DNA from: CAG-841 sp963614875
Lineage (GTDB): Bacteria; Bacillota; Clostridia; Oscillospirales; CAG-272
Length of the DNA: 64,000 nt
Reading direction: 5' to 3'
Assembly (NCBI GenBank): GCA_963614875.1
Contig: CAVEFC010000001.1
Location: 1-64,000, forward strand
Under the pieces are notes generated by a model. It was not told the DNA's origin and made no database searches. It saw only the letters and a list, made by a program, of their open reading frames with translations. This document shows positions 34,401 to 41,904 of the stretch, piece after piece; positions within the stretch are counted from its first letter, which is position 1, and the number at the start of each line of letters is the position of its first letter. The translations under genes and the position numbers were made by a program.

Positions 34401-34719
34401 CCGATATCCTGCCGTAGCAGGAAAGCGCCGGCGCAGCCCTCCGCAGAACATTATACATAATTATTTTCTTTGCGCCCGAGCCTATATAGCTTTCGCATAT
34501 TCCGCCGCGACGACGGAATATGTAGTTTGTAAGTCTGGAAAAGGTCAAAACGTCAATGCCTGCCGCGCCTTCGAGAGAAGCGCATTTCCGTTCGGCTGAA
34601 ACGGCTTCCCTGTCGGGAACTATTATAAGCACGCGTCTTTTGCGCGCCGATTCGCTCGCCTTGGCGTAAAGCCACGCGCTCTTGCCCGATGCCGCCCTTC
34701 CGTAAACGAAATGAAGCAT
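31459..34719 (-). CDS. addB: ATP-dependent helicase/nuclease subunit B (AddB)
   Basis: A 1086-residue subunit of the AddAB double-strand-break repair complex. The N-terminal helicase-like domain has Walker A GRAASGKSAW (7-16). The C-terminal RecB-type nuclease has FLHATLE, the metal-binding and catalytic CVVDYKKNAKKFDL, and QMPLYLF. The [4Fe-4S] cysteines of AddB are present: one in KCRFQYFCRYE before the nuclease and three in CRYCRMKAIC at the end. The start is ATG 34719. The gene is followed directly by the radical-SAM gene (35-bp overlap), not by addA as is usual; addA is not in this window. Confidence 0.93.
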   Translation of the reverse strand: MLHFVYGRAASGKSAWLYAKASESARKRRVLIIVPDREAVSAERKCASLEGAAGIDVLTFSRLTNYIFRRRGGICESYIGSGAKKIIMYNVLRRAAPALSCYGRISASDLSTVEKLTSERTELFKNLITPQELLSAAEKLSEKPRVAGKLSDLARIFSDFDREVAKKWSEPDGSLARACELCGDFFDGTDVFIDSFLSFTKEQYKMLAAVFSGADETYVSLPYVPDEDGGGAAFVSLSETDERLHRTAEKVGADIAEPVIFGYSTGYKNGELAFLAENLFSLKNSKAVYEKAPEHISVTECKNKYEEAEAVAIDISKRVRAGARYRDMAVIVRDTEDYDGILDAELEKAGIPYYVSRRADIDERGIVKFIYSAYACARRGFLRRDIIEYIKTDYSGISGDECDLLENYIIKWKIQGKRFSSDEEWTFPLRGYDDRAREGDEEILETLGVLREKVKAPLLRFAGALKECRTVRDHAALLYDFLVMMKIPEKLGEDAELSLKAGDASGAEEFSQLWQVLCDALDQTALSAGDEETDADGFLQLLKLAFSETDIGSIPTSVDEVLIGGAAMTRPEAKTVYIVGATDGVFPKRVTDDGIFSEYEKELLREKGVDFSSRLEKSVSDEYYYFYSSVCAPKEELFITYTSDGSAGRCSALGRIEEMFPLLRETSFDDIPEKDRIYCCEAALEYALSEKGEFSKALRDYLSAKPDYAERLSCAKEPMSAEKCRLDRANAGELFSGNINTSYSRIENYIKCRFQYFCRYELDLSDDGTAGFSDMNTGSFLHATLEVAAKLAARDDFSEEETKRAIRSAAEKYICGVTGKAMSELPKRLCHMTDYLCGRAMVFAKRIRDEFAASSFRPVGFELPVGSAGGVDAIKIEDGQSTVKLFGRIDRVDAYDRGDGKLYLCVVDYKKNAKKFDLEKISAGLDMQMPLYLFSLWENGEKYFGKEIVPAGVIYVEINPKAETVSSGGEGDDKFAVSGVVTEAGEDGLDLARAMEPELKGVYSPVKVTSDGKAKNTIALDELVKLRQSIVNTVLGFAAELKEGLAYAAPTDAGGTDPCRYCRMKAICRITNKKGSDDDENSGEYT

Positions 34720-34733
34720 TTATTCCTCTCCTC

Positions 34734-35375
34734 TCAGAAAATTTCGATAATTCTTACGTTTTTATTTTTTTGAAGCGATTTCACAAGCGAAAACGCAAAG
34801 CTTATATGCAGATAGCATTTTCTGTCCTTCGGCTTTGACGCGCTGAGAAATCCGCACTTGAATATTGAACCCGTAACGCACATAAGCGTTCCCTTTTGTT
34901 TCAGCTCCTCGGCGTATTCGCCCTTTACGTCGTCAAAAACTATATACACCGTTCCGGTAAGCGAATCAAACCTTTTCCGGCAGTGCCTGCGCGAAAAGCT
35001 TGCGATAAGCGCGCCCAGAAGCGAAAGCACAAACACCGTGGGAAGTATAAGCAAAGCCGCTATCACGGCTACCGCCACGGTAGCGCCGCCCTGAATGAGC
35101 AGAATGACAAGATACGCAATTCTTACGACCGACGAAGCGAGAAGAAAGCGCTTCAGCGCAAAAAATATCTTCGAGCATACGTCCGCCGCCGCCGACATAT
35201 TTATCGCGCCCTTGAGATATCCCGCATAGCCGGAATGGCTTTCGGCGTTGGTTCGCTTCAGAAATTCTTTTCCCGGCTCGTTTTTTCCGCCCGTAAAGCT
35301 TGCAAGGCGACGCTTGTAGTATGCGTTTTCCATTTTCAGAATTCGGTTTTCGAGTTCCAGCTTTTCAATACTCAT
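34734..35375 (-). CDS. Membrane protein with coiled-coil N-terminus, unknown function
   Basis: A 213-residue protein that I do not recognise. The first ~27 residues are a likely coiled coil (SIEKLELENRILKMENAYYKRRL). Two or three hydrophobic segments follow around residues 95-140 (IAYLVILLIQGGATVAVAVIAALLILPTVFVLSLLGALIASF). A basic stretch SRRHCRKRF leads into a C-terminal cytoplasmic domain of about 65 residues with alternating beta strands (GTVYIVFDDVKGEYAEELKQKGTLMCVTGS...CYLHISFAFSLVKSL). It lies 14 bp before addB and 35 bp after the QueG-like gene, in the same orientation. It may be a clostridia-specific family; no motif suggests catalysis. Confidence 0.65.
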   Translation of the reverse strand: MSIEKLELENRILKMENAYYKRRLASFTGGKNEPGKEFLKRTNAESHSGYAGYLKGAINMSAAADVCSKIFFALKRFLLASSVVRIAYLVILLIQGGATVAVAVIAALLILPTVFVLSLLGALIASFSRRHCRKRFDSLTGTVYIVFDDVKGEYAEELKQKGTLMCVTGSIFKCGFLSASKPKDRKCYLHISFAFSLVKSLQKNKNVRIIEIF

Positions 35376-35410
35376 ATAAAATCCCCCGCAAATATTTTTG
35401 CCGCGCTTTT

Positions 35411-36253
35411 TTACTTATGCACATCGCCCGTGCCGCAGAGAAGCTCCAGATTTCTTTTTATCGTAGCCTTGCCGCGCCACGAAAAAGCCCTTTTTCCGAA
35501 TTCCTCGTCGCTCATCGCGCAAAGCCCGTCCGACGTCAGATTTTTTATTCTGTCTTCCCTGAAAAAGCTTATGGGCGTTTGCGCACCGTTTTTTATCGCC
35601 TTCTGCACCAAGGGGCAGACAAGCTGACAGATATCGCATCCCCACGCGCTTTTGTATTTTACTATATATTCTTTTTCTTTTTCCGAAAGCTCGCCCTTTT
35701 TCTGAGTCACGGCGGAAAGACAATCCATTCCTTCAAGCGTCATCGGGCAGGCTTTTCTGCACGCTCCGCAGTGAACGCAGTGCGAAAGCGGATATTCGCC
35801 GTTTTTATCGCAGCCGAATGTTTCCGGCTCAATATCCGTAAATACTTCGGCAAGAAAAACAAACGAACCGTATTTTTCGTTTATGATAACGTAGCTGTCG
35901 CCCATCACGCCGAGTCCGGCGCGGCAGGCGGCGTCCGCCTCCTCTATCGGAGACTTGTCCGCAAAGCCGACAAATTTTCCGTCGAATTTTTCGGAAAGCT
36001 TTCCGCAAAGGCGCGGAAAAAGCCCGTCGCAGTAAAGATGATAATCCCTCGGGCGCGCATAAAGCGATATGTTTCCCTCGCCGTCATCGTCGTAATACGG
36101 AATGAGAAACATTATAGCCGTTTTTGCCTCCTCCGCAGGAAGTCCCGCCCTGATGAGCAGATCGGGGCGTCTTACGTTGCATTTTTCAATCGGAATCGGG
36201 GCAAAACATTCTATATTTTCCGCGGAAAATATCTCATAAAGCGCTGAATTCAT
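35411..36253 (-). CDS. QueG-like double [4Fe-4S] reductase family protein
   Basis: A 280-residue protein resembling a short epoxyqueuosine reductase (QueG is usually about 340-390 residues). The DAACRAGLGVMGDSYVIINEKYGSFVFLAEVFTDIE block corresponds to the QueG cobalamin/active-site region. Two four-cysteine clusters follow: CVHCGACRKACP and CDICQLVCP with an associated cysteine. The C-terminal WRGKATIKRNLELL is also QueG-like, but HEAT repeats are absent. It may reduce epoxyqueuosine in tRNA modification, but the shortness and divergence make the substrate uncertain. The start is ATG 36253. It is the first gene of the long minus-strand operon, divergent from the topoisomerase genes. Confidence 0.8.
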   Translation of the reverse strand: MNSALYEIFSAENIECFAPIPIEKCNVRRPDLLIRAGLPAEEAKTAIMFLIPYYDDDGEGNISLYARPRDYHLYCDGLFPRLCGKLSEKFDGKFVGFADKSPIEEADAACRAGLGVMGDSYVIINEKYGSFVFLAEVFTDIEPETFGCDKNGEYPLSHCVHCGACRKACPMTLEGMDCLSAVTQKKGELSEKEKEYIVKYKSAWGCDICQLVCPLVQKAIKNGAQTPISFFREDRIKNLTSDGLCAMSDEEFGKRAFSWRGKATIKRNLELLCGTGDVHK

Positions 36254-36292
36254 AAACGTTTATCCTCATAATTGTGTTTTTGCAAATTTTTC

Positions 36293-36321
36293 TTGATTAA
36301 AACCTCAACATATGGTATAAT
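36293..36321 (+). promoter_or_regulatory. Promoter of the topoisomerase operon
   Basis: TTGATT (36293-36298) and TATAAT (36316-36321) are 17 bp apart, about 109 bp upstream of the GyrB/ParE-like gene. Confidence 0.7.
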
Positions 36322-36429
36322 ATATTGAATTAAAATAATCGCGTATATTACACCTATGATAAATATTATAACAAATTTTCGGAATAAATCAACACAAAAT
36401 AAAGCAAAACATTGAGCGGAGTGAAAAAA

Positions 36430-38412
36430 ATGACGAACCGTATCCACAATTATGACGACAACAGTATAACGATGCTGAAAGGAGCGGAGCGCGTAAGGGC
36501 GCGTCCTGCCGTTATTTTCGGCTCGGACAGCATCGAAGGCTGCGAGCATTCCGTTTTTGAAATACTTTCAAACTCCGTGGACGAGGCAAGAGAAGGCTAC
36601 GGCGACAGAATAAACATAACCGTTTACAACGACCGCACCATCTGCATCGAGGATTTCGGGCGCGGCGTTCCGCTCGACTACAACGAAAAGGAGCACGCGT
36701 ACAACTGGGAGCTTGTCTACTGCGAGCTTTACGCCGGCGGCAAATACAACAACAACGCAAGCGGAGCAAACTACAAATATTCGCTCGGACTCAACGGTCT
36801 CGGCGCGGCGGCGACGCAATGCTCGTCGGAATTTATGAAGGTTCAGTCGTATCACACGACGGAAATGCTCGAAATGAATTTCAAAAAAGGCGAGCCCGAC
36901 GGTGAGCTTATCCGCCGTCCGCTTTCAAAAAAGGAACAGCGCACCGGCACAGTCGTGACGTGGCGTCCCGACCTTGAAGTGTTCACTGACACAAATATCC
37001 CGAAAATTTATTTTGAAACAATGCTCGAACGTCAGGCTGTCGTAAACGCGGGACTGCGCTTTGTGTTCCGCTGGCAGACGATGGAGGGCGATTTTGAAGA
37101 AAAGGAATATTACTACGAATCCGGCATAAAGGATTATATCGCAAGAATGGCGGGAGCCGACGCGATAACCCCTCCGCAGTATTTTCAGATGGAAACAAAA
37201 GGTCGCGACCGCGCCGACAAGGACGATTACAGCCTGAAAGCCGAATTTGCATTCTGCTTTTCAAATTCGTTTCAGCTTATTGAGTATTATCATAACTCAA
37301 GCTTTCTCGAACACGGTGGCTCGCCCGACAAGGCGGCAAGAACGGCGTTTGTGTACGCTATCGACAAATATATAAAGCAGACGGGCAAATACAACAAAAC
37401 CGATTCGAAGATAACCTTTGCCGACATCGAAGACTGTCTTGTTCTCGTGATAAACAGCTTTTCTACCGAAACGTCGTATGCAAACCAGACGAAAAAGGCT
37501 ATAACAAACGAATTCATAGCCGAAGCAATGACCGATTATCTCAAGCGCACGCTTGAAGTTTATTTTGCGGAAAATCCGCTCGACGCCGACAAGATAGCGG
37601 CGCAGGTGCTTGTGAACAAGCGCAGTCGCGAAACGGCGGAAAGCACGCGTCTCAACCTCAAAAAGAAGCTCAGCACGTCGAACGACATCGCTTCAAGAGT
37701 GGAAAAATTCGTTTCGTGCCGATCAAAAGATCCCGAAAGGCGCGAGCTTTATATAGTGGAGGGCGACTCGGCTCTGACCTCCTGCAAGCTCGGCAGAGAC
37801 GCGGAATTTCAGGCGATAATACCCGTGCGCGGAAAAACGCTCAACTGCCTTAAAGCCGGCTACGACAGAATTTTCAAAAGCGAAATCATAACCGATCTTC
37901 TTAAGGTCATCGGCTGCGGAGTGGAGGTAAAGCAGAAGGGCGAGGCGACGTTCGACCTCGATTCGCTGAAATGGAGCAAGATAATAATCTGCACCGATGC
38001 CGACGAGGACGGCTTCCAGATAAGAACGCTTATACTTACAATGTTTTACCGTCTTCTGCCCACTCTCATAAAGGAGGGCAAGGTTTACATTGCGGAATCG
38101 CCGCTTTTTGAAATTGCGTCGAAGGACAAAATATATTTTGCCTACAACGAAAAGGAAAAGCTTGACATAATAAAGCAGCTCGGCAGCACAAAATATACGC
38201 TTCAGCGCTCGAAAGGTCTCGGCGAAAACGAACCCGAAATGATGTGGCAGACGACGATGAATCCCGCGTCGCGCCGTCTGATAAAGATATGCGAAGCCGA
38301 CAGAGCGCAGACGGAATATATCTTTGAAACGCTGCTCGGCGACGACATAACCGAAAGAAAAGATTTTATAGCGCGCAACGGCAGGCTTTATCTTGCCGAT
38401 GCGGATATCTGA
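36430..38412 (+). CDS. Divergent type IIA topoisomerase subunit B (ParE/GyrB-like)
   Basis: A 660-residue ATPase subunit. The GHKL motifs are the Asn-containing helix EILSNSVDEAREGYGD, IEDFGRGVPLD, and an ATP-lid SLGLNGLGAAATQ where gyrase has GGLHGVGAS. The TOPRIM domain has YIVEGDSALTS and TDADEDGFQIRTL (gyrase: DADVDGAHI). The C-terminal QRSKGLGENEPEMMWQTTMNP is typical. Shared deviations from gyrase and its partner's lack of a GyrA box indicate a second, topoisomerase IV-like pair. The start is ATG 36430 behind GGAGTGA. The A subunit gene follows 20 bp later, so the enzyme is co-expressed. Decatenation is the inferred role. Confidence 0.9.
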   Translation: MTNRIHNYDDNSITMLKGAERVRARPAVIFGSDSIEGCEHSVFEILSNSVDEAREGYGDRINITVYNDRTICIEDFGRGVPLDYNEKEHAYNWELVYCELYAGGKYNNNASGANYKYSLGLNGLGAAATQCSSEFMKVQSYHTTEMLEMNFKKGEPDGELIRRPLSKKEQRTGTVVTWRPDLEVFTDTNIPKIYFETMLERQAVVNAGLRFVFRWQTMEGDFEEKEYYYESGIKDYIARMAGADAITPPQYFQMETKGRDRADKDDYSLKAEFAFCFSNSFQLIEYYHNSSFLEHGGSPDKAARTAFVYAIDKYIKQTGKYNKTDSKITFADIEDCLVLVINSFSTETSYANQTKKAITNEFIAEAMTDYLKRTLEVYFAENPLDADKIAAQVLVNKRSRETAESTRLNLKKKLSTSNDIASRVEKFVSCRSKDPERRELYIVEGDSALTSCKLGRDAEFQAIIPVRGKTLNCLKAGYDRIFKSEIITDLLKVIGCGVEVKQKGEATFDLDSLKWSKIIICTDADEDGFQIRTLILTMFYRLLPTLIKEGKVYIAESPLFEIASKDKIYFAYNEKEKLDIIKQLGSTKYTLQRSKGLGENEPEMMWQTTMNPASRRLIKICEADRAQTEYIFETLLGDDITERKDFIARNGRLYLADADI

Positions 38413-38432
38413 GTTAAGGGAGGATACGAAAA

Positions 38433-40631
38433 ATGGCAAGAAAAAAGAAAAGCGACCAGATAACCTTTGACGACCTCCCCGCCGCGCTTCCGACGGATCA
38501 GCCCATAACGGAAACCATAGAAAAAAACTATATGCCGTACGTTATGTCGGTAATAGTGTCGCGCGCGATACCCGAAATCGATGGGTTCAAGCCGTCGCAC
38601 AGAAAGCTGCTTTATACAATGTATAAAATGGGACTTCTGACCGGCGGCAGAACGAAAAGCGCAAACATCGTAGGTCAGACGATGAGGCTCAACCCTCACG
38701 GCGACGCGGCAATTTACGAGACGATGGTCAGACTGACGCGCGGAAACGAAGCCCTGCTTCATCCGTTTGTCGATTCAAAGGGAAGCTTCGGAAAGCAGTA
38801 CAGTCGCGATATGGCGTATGCCGCGTCGCGTTATACCGAGGCAAAGCTCGATCCGATCTGCGCCGAAATATTCGGCGGAATAGACCGCGACGCCGTGGAT
38901 CTCGTTCCGAACTACGACAACACGACAACCGAGCCTGCCCTGCTCCCGACGTCGTTTCCGAACATTCTCGTTTCGGCGAATATGGGCATTGCCGTCGGAC
39001 TTCAGAGTCAGATATGCTCCTTCAACTTGGGCGAGGTGTGCGACGGAACGATAGCCGTACTGCGAAATCCCGCGCTCTCGACAGACGAGCTTATGGATAT
39101 AATCAAAGCGCCCGATTTTCCCGGCGGCGCCGGACTTATCTACAATCGCGAGCAGATGAAAAGCCTCTTTGAAACGGGGCGCGGAAAGGTCACTCTGCGT
39201 TCGCGCTACGTTTACGATAAAAACGCCGGCTGTATAGAAATAGTCGAAATTCCGTACTCAACGTCGATTGAGCTTATATTCAAAAAGCTCACCGATATGA
39301 TAAAGGAAGGTCAGCTCAAGGAAGTTACGGACGTGCGCGACGAAATAGATCTTCACGGCTTCAAGCTGACGCTCGATATCCGTCGCGGAACTGATCCCGA
39401 TATGCTTATGGCAAAGCTGTTCAGGAAAACTCCCCTGCAGGACGATTTTTCCTGCAATTTCAACGTGCTTATCGACGGCGAGCCGCGCCTTCTCGGCGTG
39501 AGGGCGATAATCGACGAATGGATAAAATTCAGAATGAAGTGCGTAAGCCGCACGCTGAATTTCGACCTCGGCAAAAAATGCGAAAAGCTTCATCTGCTGC
39601 TCGGTCTCGGTGAAATACTCCTTGACATTGACAAGGCGATAAAAATCGTCCGCGAAACCGAAAAGGACGCGGACGTCGTTCCCAATCTTATGGCGGGCTT
39701 CGGAATAGATCGGATTCAGGCGGAATACATTGCGGAGATAAAGCTCCGTCATCTCAACCGCGAATACATTATCGAGCGCATAAAGGAAATAGAAGACTTA
39801 AAGCGCGAGATAGAGGATCTTCGCGAAACGCTCGGCTCGGAAAAGAAGCTGAAAAAGCTCATTGCCGCTCAGCTTGAAGAGGTAAAGAAAAAGTACGCCG
39901 CGCCGAGAAAAACGCGCCTGATAGTTGAAGATACCGTAACCGAATACAAGGAAGAGGACTTTGTCGACAATTACAACGTCAAGTTCTATTTCACACGCGG
40001 CGGATATTTCAAGAAAATAACGCTCACCTCGCTTCGCGGCGCGGATGAGCAGAAGCTCAAGGACGGCGACGAAATCGCGCAGGTGACGGACGGCGAAAAC
40101 ATATCGGAGCTTCTGTTCGTTTCGGACAGACAGCGCATTTATCGCGCGAAGGCGTCGGATTTCGACGCCTGCAAGGCTTCCGCTCTCGGCGATTATATTC
40201 CGGCAAAGCTCGGCTTTGAAAAGGACGAAAAGGTCATCGCCATGGATTCGGATACAAAATTCGATTCAAAGCATTTTGTCGTTTACATTTTTGAAAACGG
40301 CAAGGGAGTGAAAATTCCGCTTTCGCTGTACGAAACGAAAACCCCGCGCAAAAAGCTTGTCGCGGCATATTCGGCGGCGTCGCCGATAGTCGCCGCGTTC
40401 TTTATATCCGAAAACGAGGATATTATTCTTGTAAGCTCGCAGAACAAAGCCATTGTGATAAACACAAAGCTCATTCCCGAAAAAGCGACGAGAACGGCTG
40501 GCGGCGTAACGCTGTTTACGCTTAAGGGCGATCAGAAGATAACCGTCGCAAGCCGCGATATCGAAAGCTTTTCGGGCAGCGCGCGTTGCAGAAAAATAAA
40601 GATTCCGGCAAGCGGAACGTCGCTTGACTGA
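38433..40631 (+). CDS. Divergent type IIA topoisomerase subunit A (ParC/GyrA-like)
   Basis: A 732-residue DNA-cleaving subunit. The catalytic tyrosine is Y134 in ASRYTEAKLD, with the adjacent arginine R133. The helix corresponding to the quinolone region reads PHGDAAIYETMVRL, so the serine equivalent to GyrA Ser83 is alanine (A92) and Asp87 is glutamate (E96). A long charged coiled-coil region near 435-490 precedes a beta-propeller C-terminal domain (YFTRGGYFKKITL repeats). No GyrA box (QRRGGKG) is present, favouring a topoisomerase IV role. The start is ATG 38433 behind GGGAGGA. The response-regulator gene follows after 15 bp. Confidence 0.92.
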   Translation: MARKKKSDQITFDDLPAALPTDQPITETIEKNYMPYVMSVIVSRAIPEIDGFKPSHRKLLYTMYKMGLLTGGRTKSANIVGQTMRLNPHGDAAIYETMVRLTRGNEALLHPFVDSKGSFGKQYSRDMAYAASRYTEAKLDPICAEIFGGIDRDAVDLVPNYDNTTTEPALLPTSFPNILVSANMGIAVGLQSQICSFNLGEVCDGTIAVLRNPALSTDELMDIIKAPDFPGGAGLIYNREQMKSLFETGRGKVTLRSRYVYDKNAGCIEIVEIPYSTSIELIFKKLTDMIKEGQLKEVTDVRDEIDLHGFKLTLDIRRGTDPDMLMAKLFRKTPLQDDFSCNFNVLIDGEPRLLGVRAIIDEWIKFRMKCVSRTLNFDLGKKCEKLHLLLGLGEILLDIDKAIKIVRETEKDADVVPNLMAGFGIDRIQAEYIAEIKLRHLNREYIIERIKEIEDLKREIEDLRETLGSEKKLKKLIAAQLEEVKKKYAAPRKTRLIVEDTVTEYKEEDFVDNYNVKFYFTRGGYFKKITLTSLRGADEQKLKDGDEIAQVTDGENISELLFVSDRQRIYRAKASDFDACKASALGDYIPAKLGFEKDEKVIAMDSDTKFDSKHFVVYIFENGKGVKIPLSLYETKTPRKKLVAAYSAASPIVAAFFISENEDIILVSSQNKAIVINTKLIPEKATRTAGGVTLFTLKGDQKITVASRDIESFSGSARCRKIKIPASGTSLD

Positions 40632-40646
40632 TCTGACGGAGGGACT

Positions 40647-41261
40647 ATGACCGACGTATATATAATCTGCTCCGACGGGGTATTCCGCCGGATGCTCGAG
40701 CTTGAACTCACGGAATACGGTGCAAACGTGATGCCGGAGGGCAGCGCAATCACGGCGCCGTGCGCCGTCCTGATCTCCGCTCCGGATATCGACAGGGCGG
40801 TTCTGCCGCAGGACGACGGATGCCTTACGGTGATATTCGGATATTCCGAAGAGCTTTCGGACGTTTCGGCGGCAAATCCGTCGGCGGTGCTTGTCCGCCC
40901 GTTCGATACTGACGAGCTTATGCGCGTGCTTTTCGGAGAAAGCAAAGCGCAGTCCGTTCCGGCAATAAGAAGAATAACCGCCGCCTGCAGACTTACGACG
41001 AACATCGAAAAACGCACGGTAAGCTATCTCGGGGCGACCGCTCACCTGACAAGGCGCGAATTTGCCCTGTTTGAATATCTTTACAAGCGAAAAGGCGAAG
41101 AAATTTCCAGAAGCGAAATTTTCGACAACGTATGGGGCGGAGGCGGCGGAGAAAGCGTCGTTGACGTTTACGTCTGCTATCTGCGCGAAAAGCTCGAGGA
41201 CGCGTTCGGTATAAGGTTTATCCGCACAATCAGGGGCAAGGGCTATATGTTTGAAAAATAA
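40647..41261 (+). CDS. OmpR/PhoB-type regulator with degenerate receiver domain
   Basis: A 204-residue protein. The C-terminal winged helix is intact (HLTRREFALFEYLYKRKGEEISRSEIFDNVW ... DVYVCYLREKLEDAFG ... IRTIRGKGYMFEK). The N-terminal ~100 residues have the receiver fold but lack key residues: the phospho-acceptor position at the end of strand 3 reads CAVLISAPD, with Ser where Asp is expected, and the conserved Lys-Pro is Arg-Pro (VLVRPFD). It is probably phosphorylation-independent. No histidine kinase gene is adjacent. It sits 15 bp after the topoisomerase A gene and 12 bp before tadA. Its targets are unknown. Confidence 0.87.
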   Translation: MTDVYIICSDGVFRRMLELELTEYGANVMPEGSAITAPCAVLISAPDIDRAVLPQDDGCLTVIFGYSEELSDVSAANPSAVLVRPFDTDELMRVLFGESKAQSVPAIRRITAACRLTTNIEKRTVSYLGATAHLTRREFALFEYLYKRKGEEISRSEIFDNVWGGGGGESVVDVYVCYLREKLEDAFGIRFIRTIRGKGYMFEK

Positions 41262-41273
41262 AGAGGCGCAGAT

Positions 41274-41753
41274 ATGAAAATAATTTCACGCGACGAATAT
41301 TTTATGGGCATTGCACTGAAGGAAGCCGAAAAGGCGGCTGCGCTCGGAGAAGTTCCGGTGGGAGCGGTCGTCGTATGGGGAAACAGAATAATTTCACGGG
41401 CTTTCAACACGCGCGAAACCGACAGAAACGCTCTTTGTCACGCCGAAATAAAGGCGATAGACAAGGCGTGCCGGAGGCTCGGCGGATGGCGGCTTTTTAT
41501 GTGCGAGCTTTTTGTCACGCTCGAGCCGTGCCCTATGTGCGCCGGCGCAATAATAAATTCAAGAATAAAGCGCGTTGTTTTCGGCGCGCGCGACGAAAAA
41601 GCGGGAGCCGTGGTGTCACGCGAGGAAACGTTTTCGCTCGGCTTCAACCATACGCCCGAGGTAACCGAGGGCGTTCTTTCGGAGGAATGTGCAAAAAAAC
41701 TGTCCGACTTTTTTGCGGATCTCCGCGGAAAACGGAAAAAATATAAAAAATGA
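41274..41753 (+). CDS. tadA: tRNA-specific adenosine deaminase
   Basis: A 159-residue deaminase that converts wobble adenosine-34 to inosine in tRNA-Arg. The zinc and catalytic residues are CHAEIKAID (His ligand and proton-shuttling Glu) and TLEPCPMCAGAI (two Cys ligands). The start is ATG 41274; the N-terminus EYFMGIALKEAEKAAALGEVPVGAVVV is standard. The C-terminus is basic (RGKRKKYKK). It is the last gene of the topoisomerase operon, 12 bp after the regulator gene. Confidence 0.95.
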   Translation: MKIISRDEYFMGIALKEAEKAAALGEVPVGAVVVWGNRIISRAFNTRETDRNALCHAEIKAIDKACRRLGGWRLFMCELFVTLEPCPMCAGAIINSRIKRVVFGARDEKAGAVVSREETFSLGFNHTPEVTEGVLSEECAKKLSDFFADLRGKRKKYKK

Positions 41754-41799
41754 CGGAGTTTTGAGCGGAATTTTGTAGTTATTTCCGTGTAAAATATAT

Positions 41800-41828
41800 T
41801 TGACTTTTTTCCGTATATGTGGTAACAT
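41800..41828 (+). promoter_or_regulatory. Promoter of the YerB-like lipoprotein gene
   Basis: TTGACT (41800-41805) and TAACAT (41823-41828) are separated by 17 bp, about 77 bp before the start codon. Confidence 0.7.
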
Positions 41829-41904
41829 ATAAATTACACAGGCGGCACATACAAGGACAGGAGCGGGAAACCCTGCTCGAAGGAAAAGAAAGGAAGTCCG
41901 TTCG

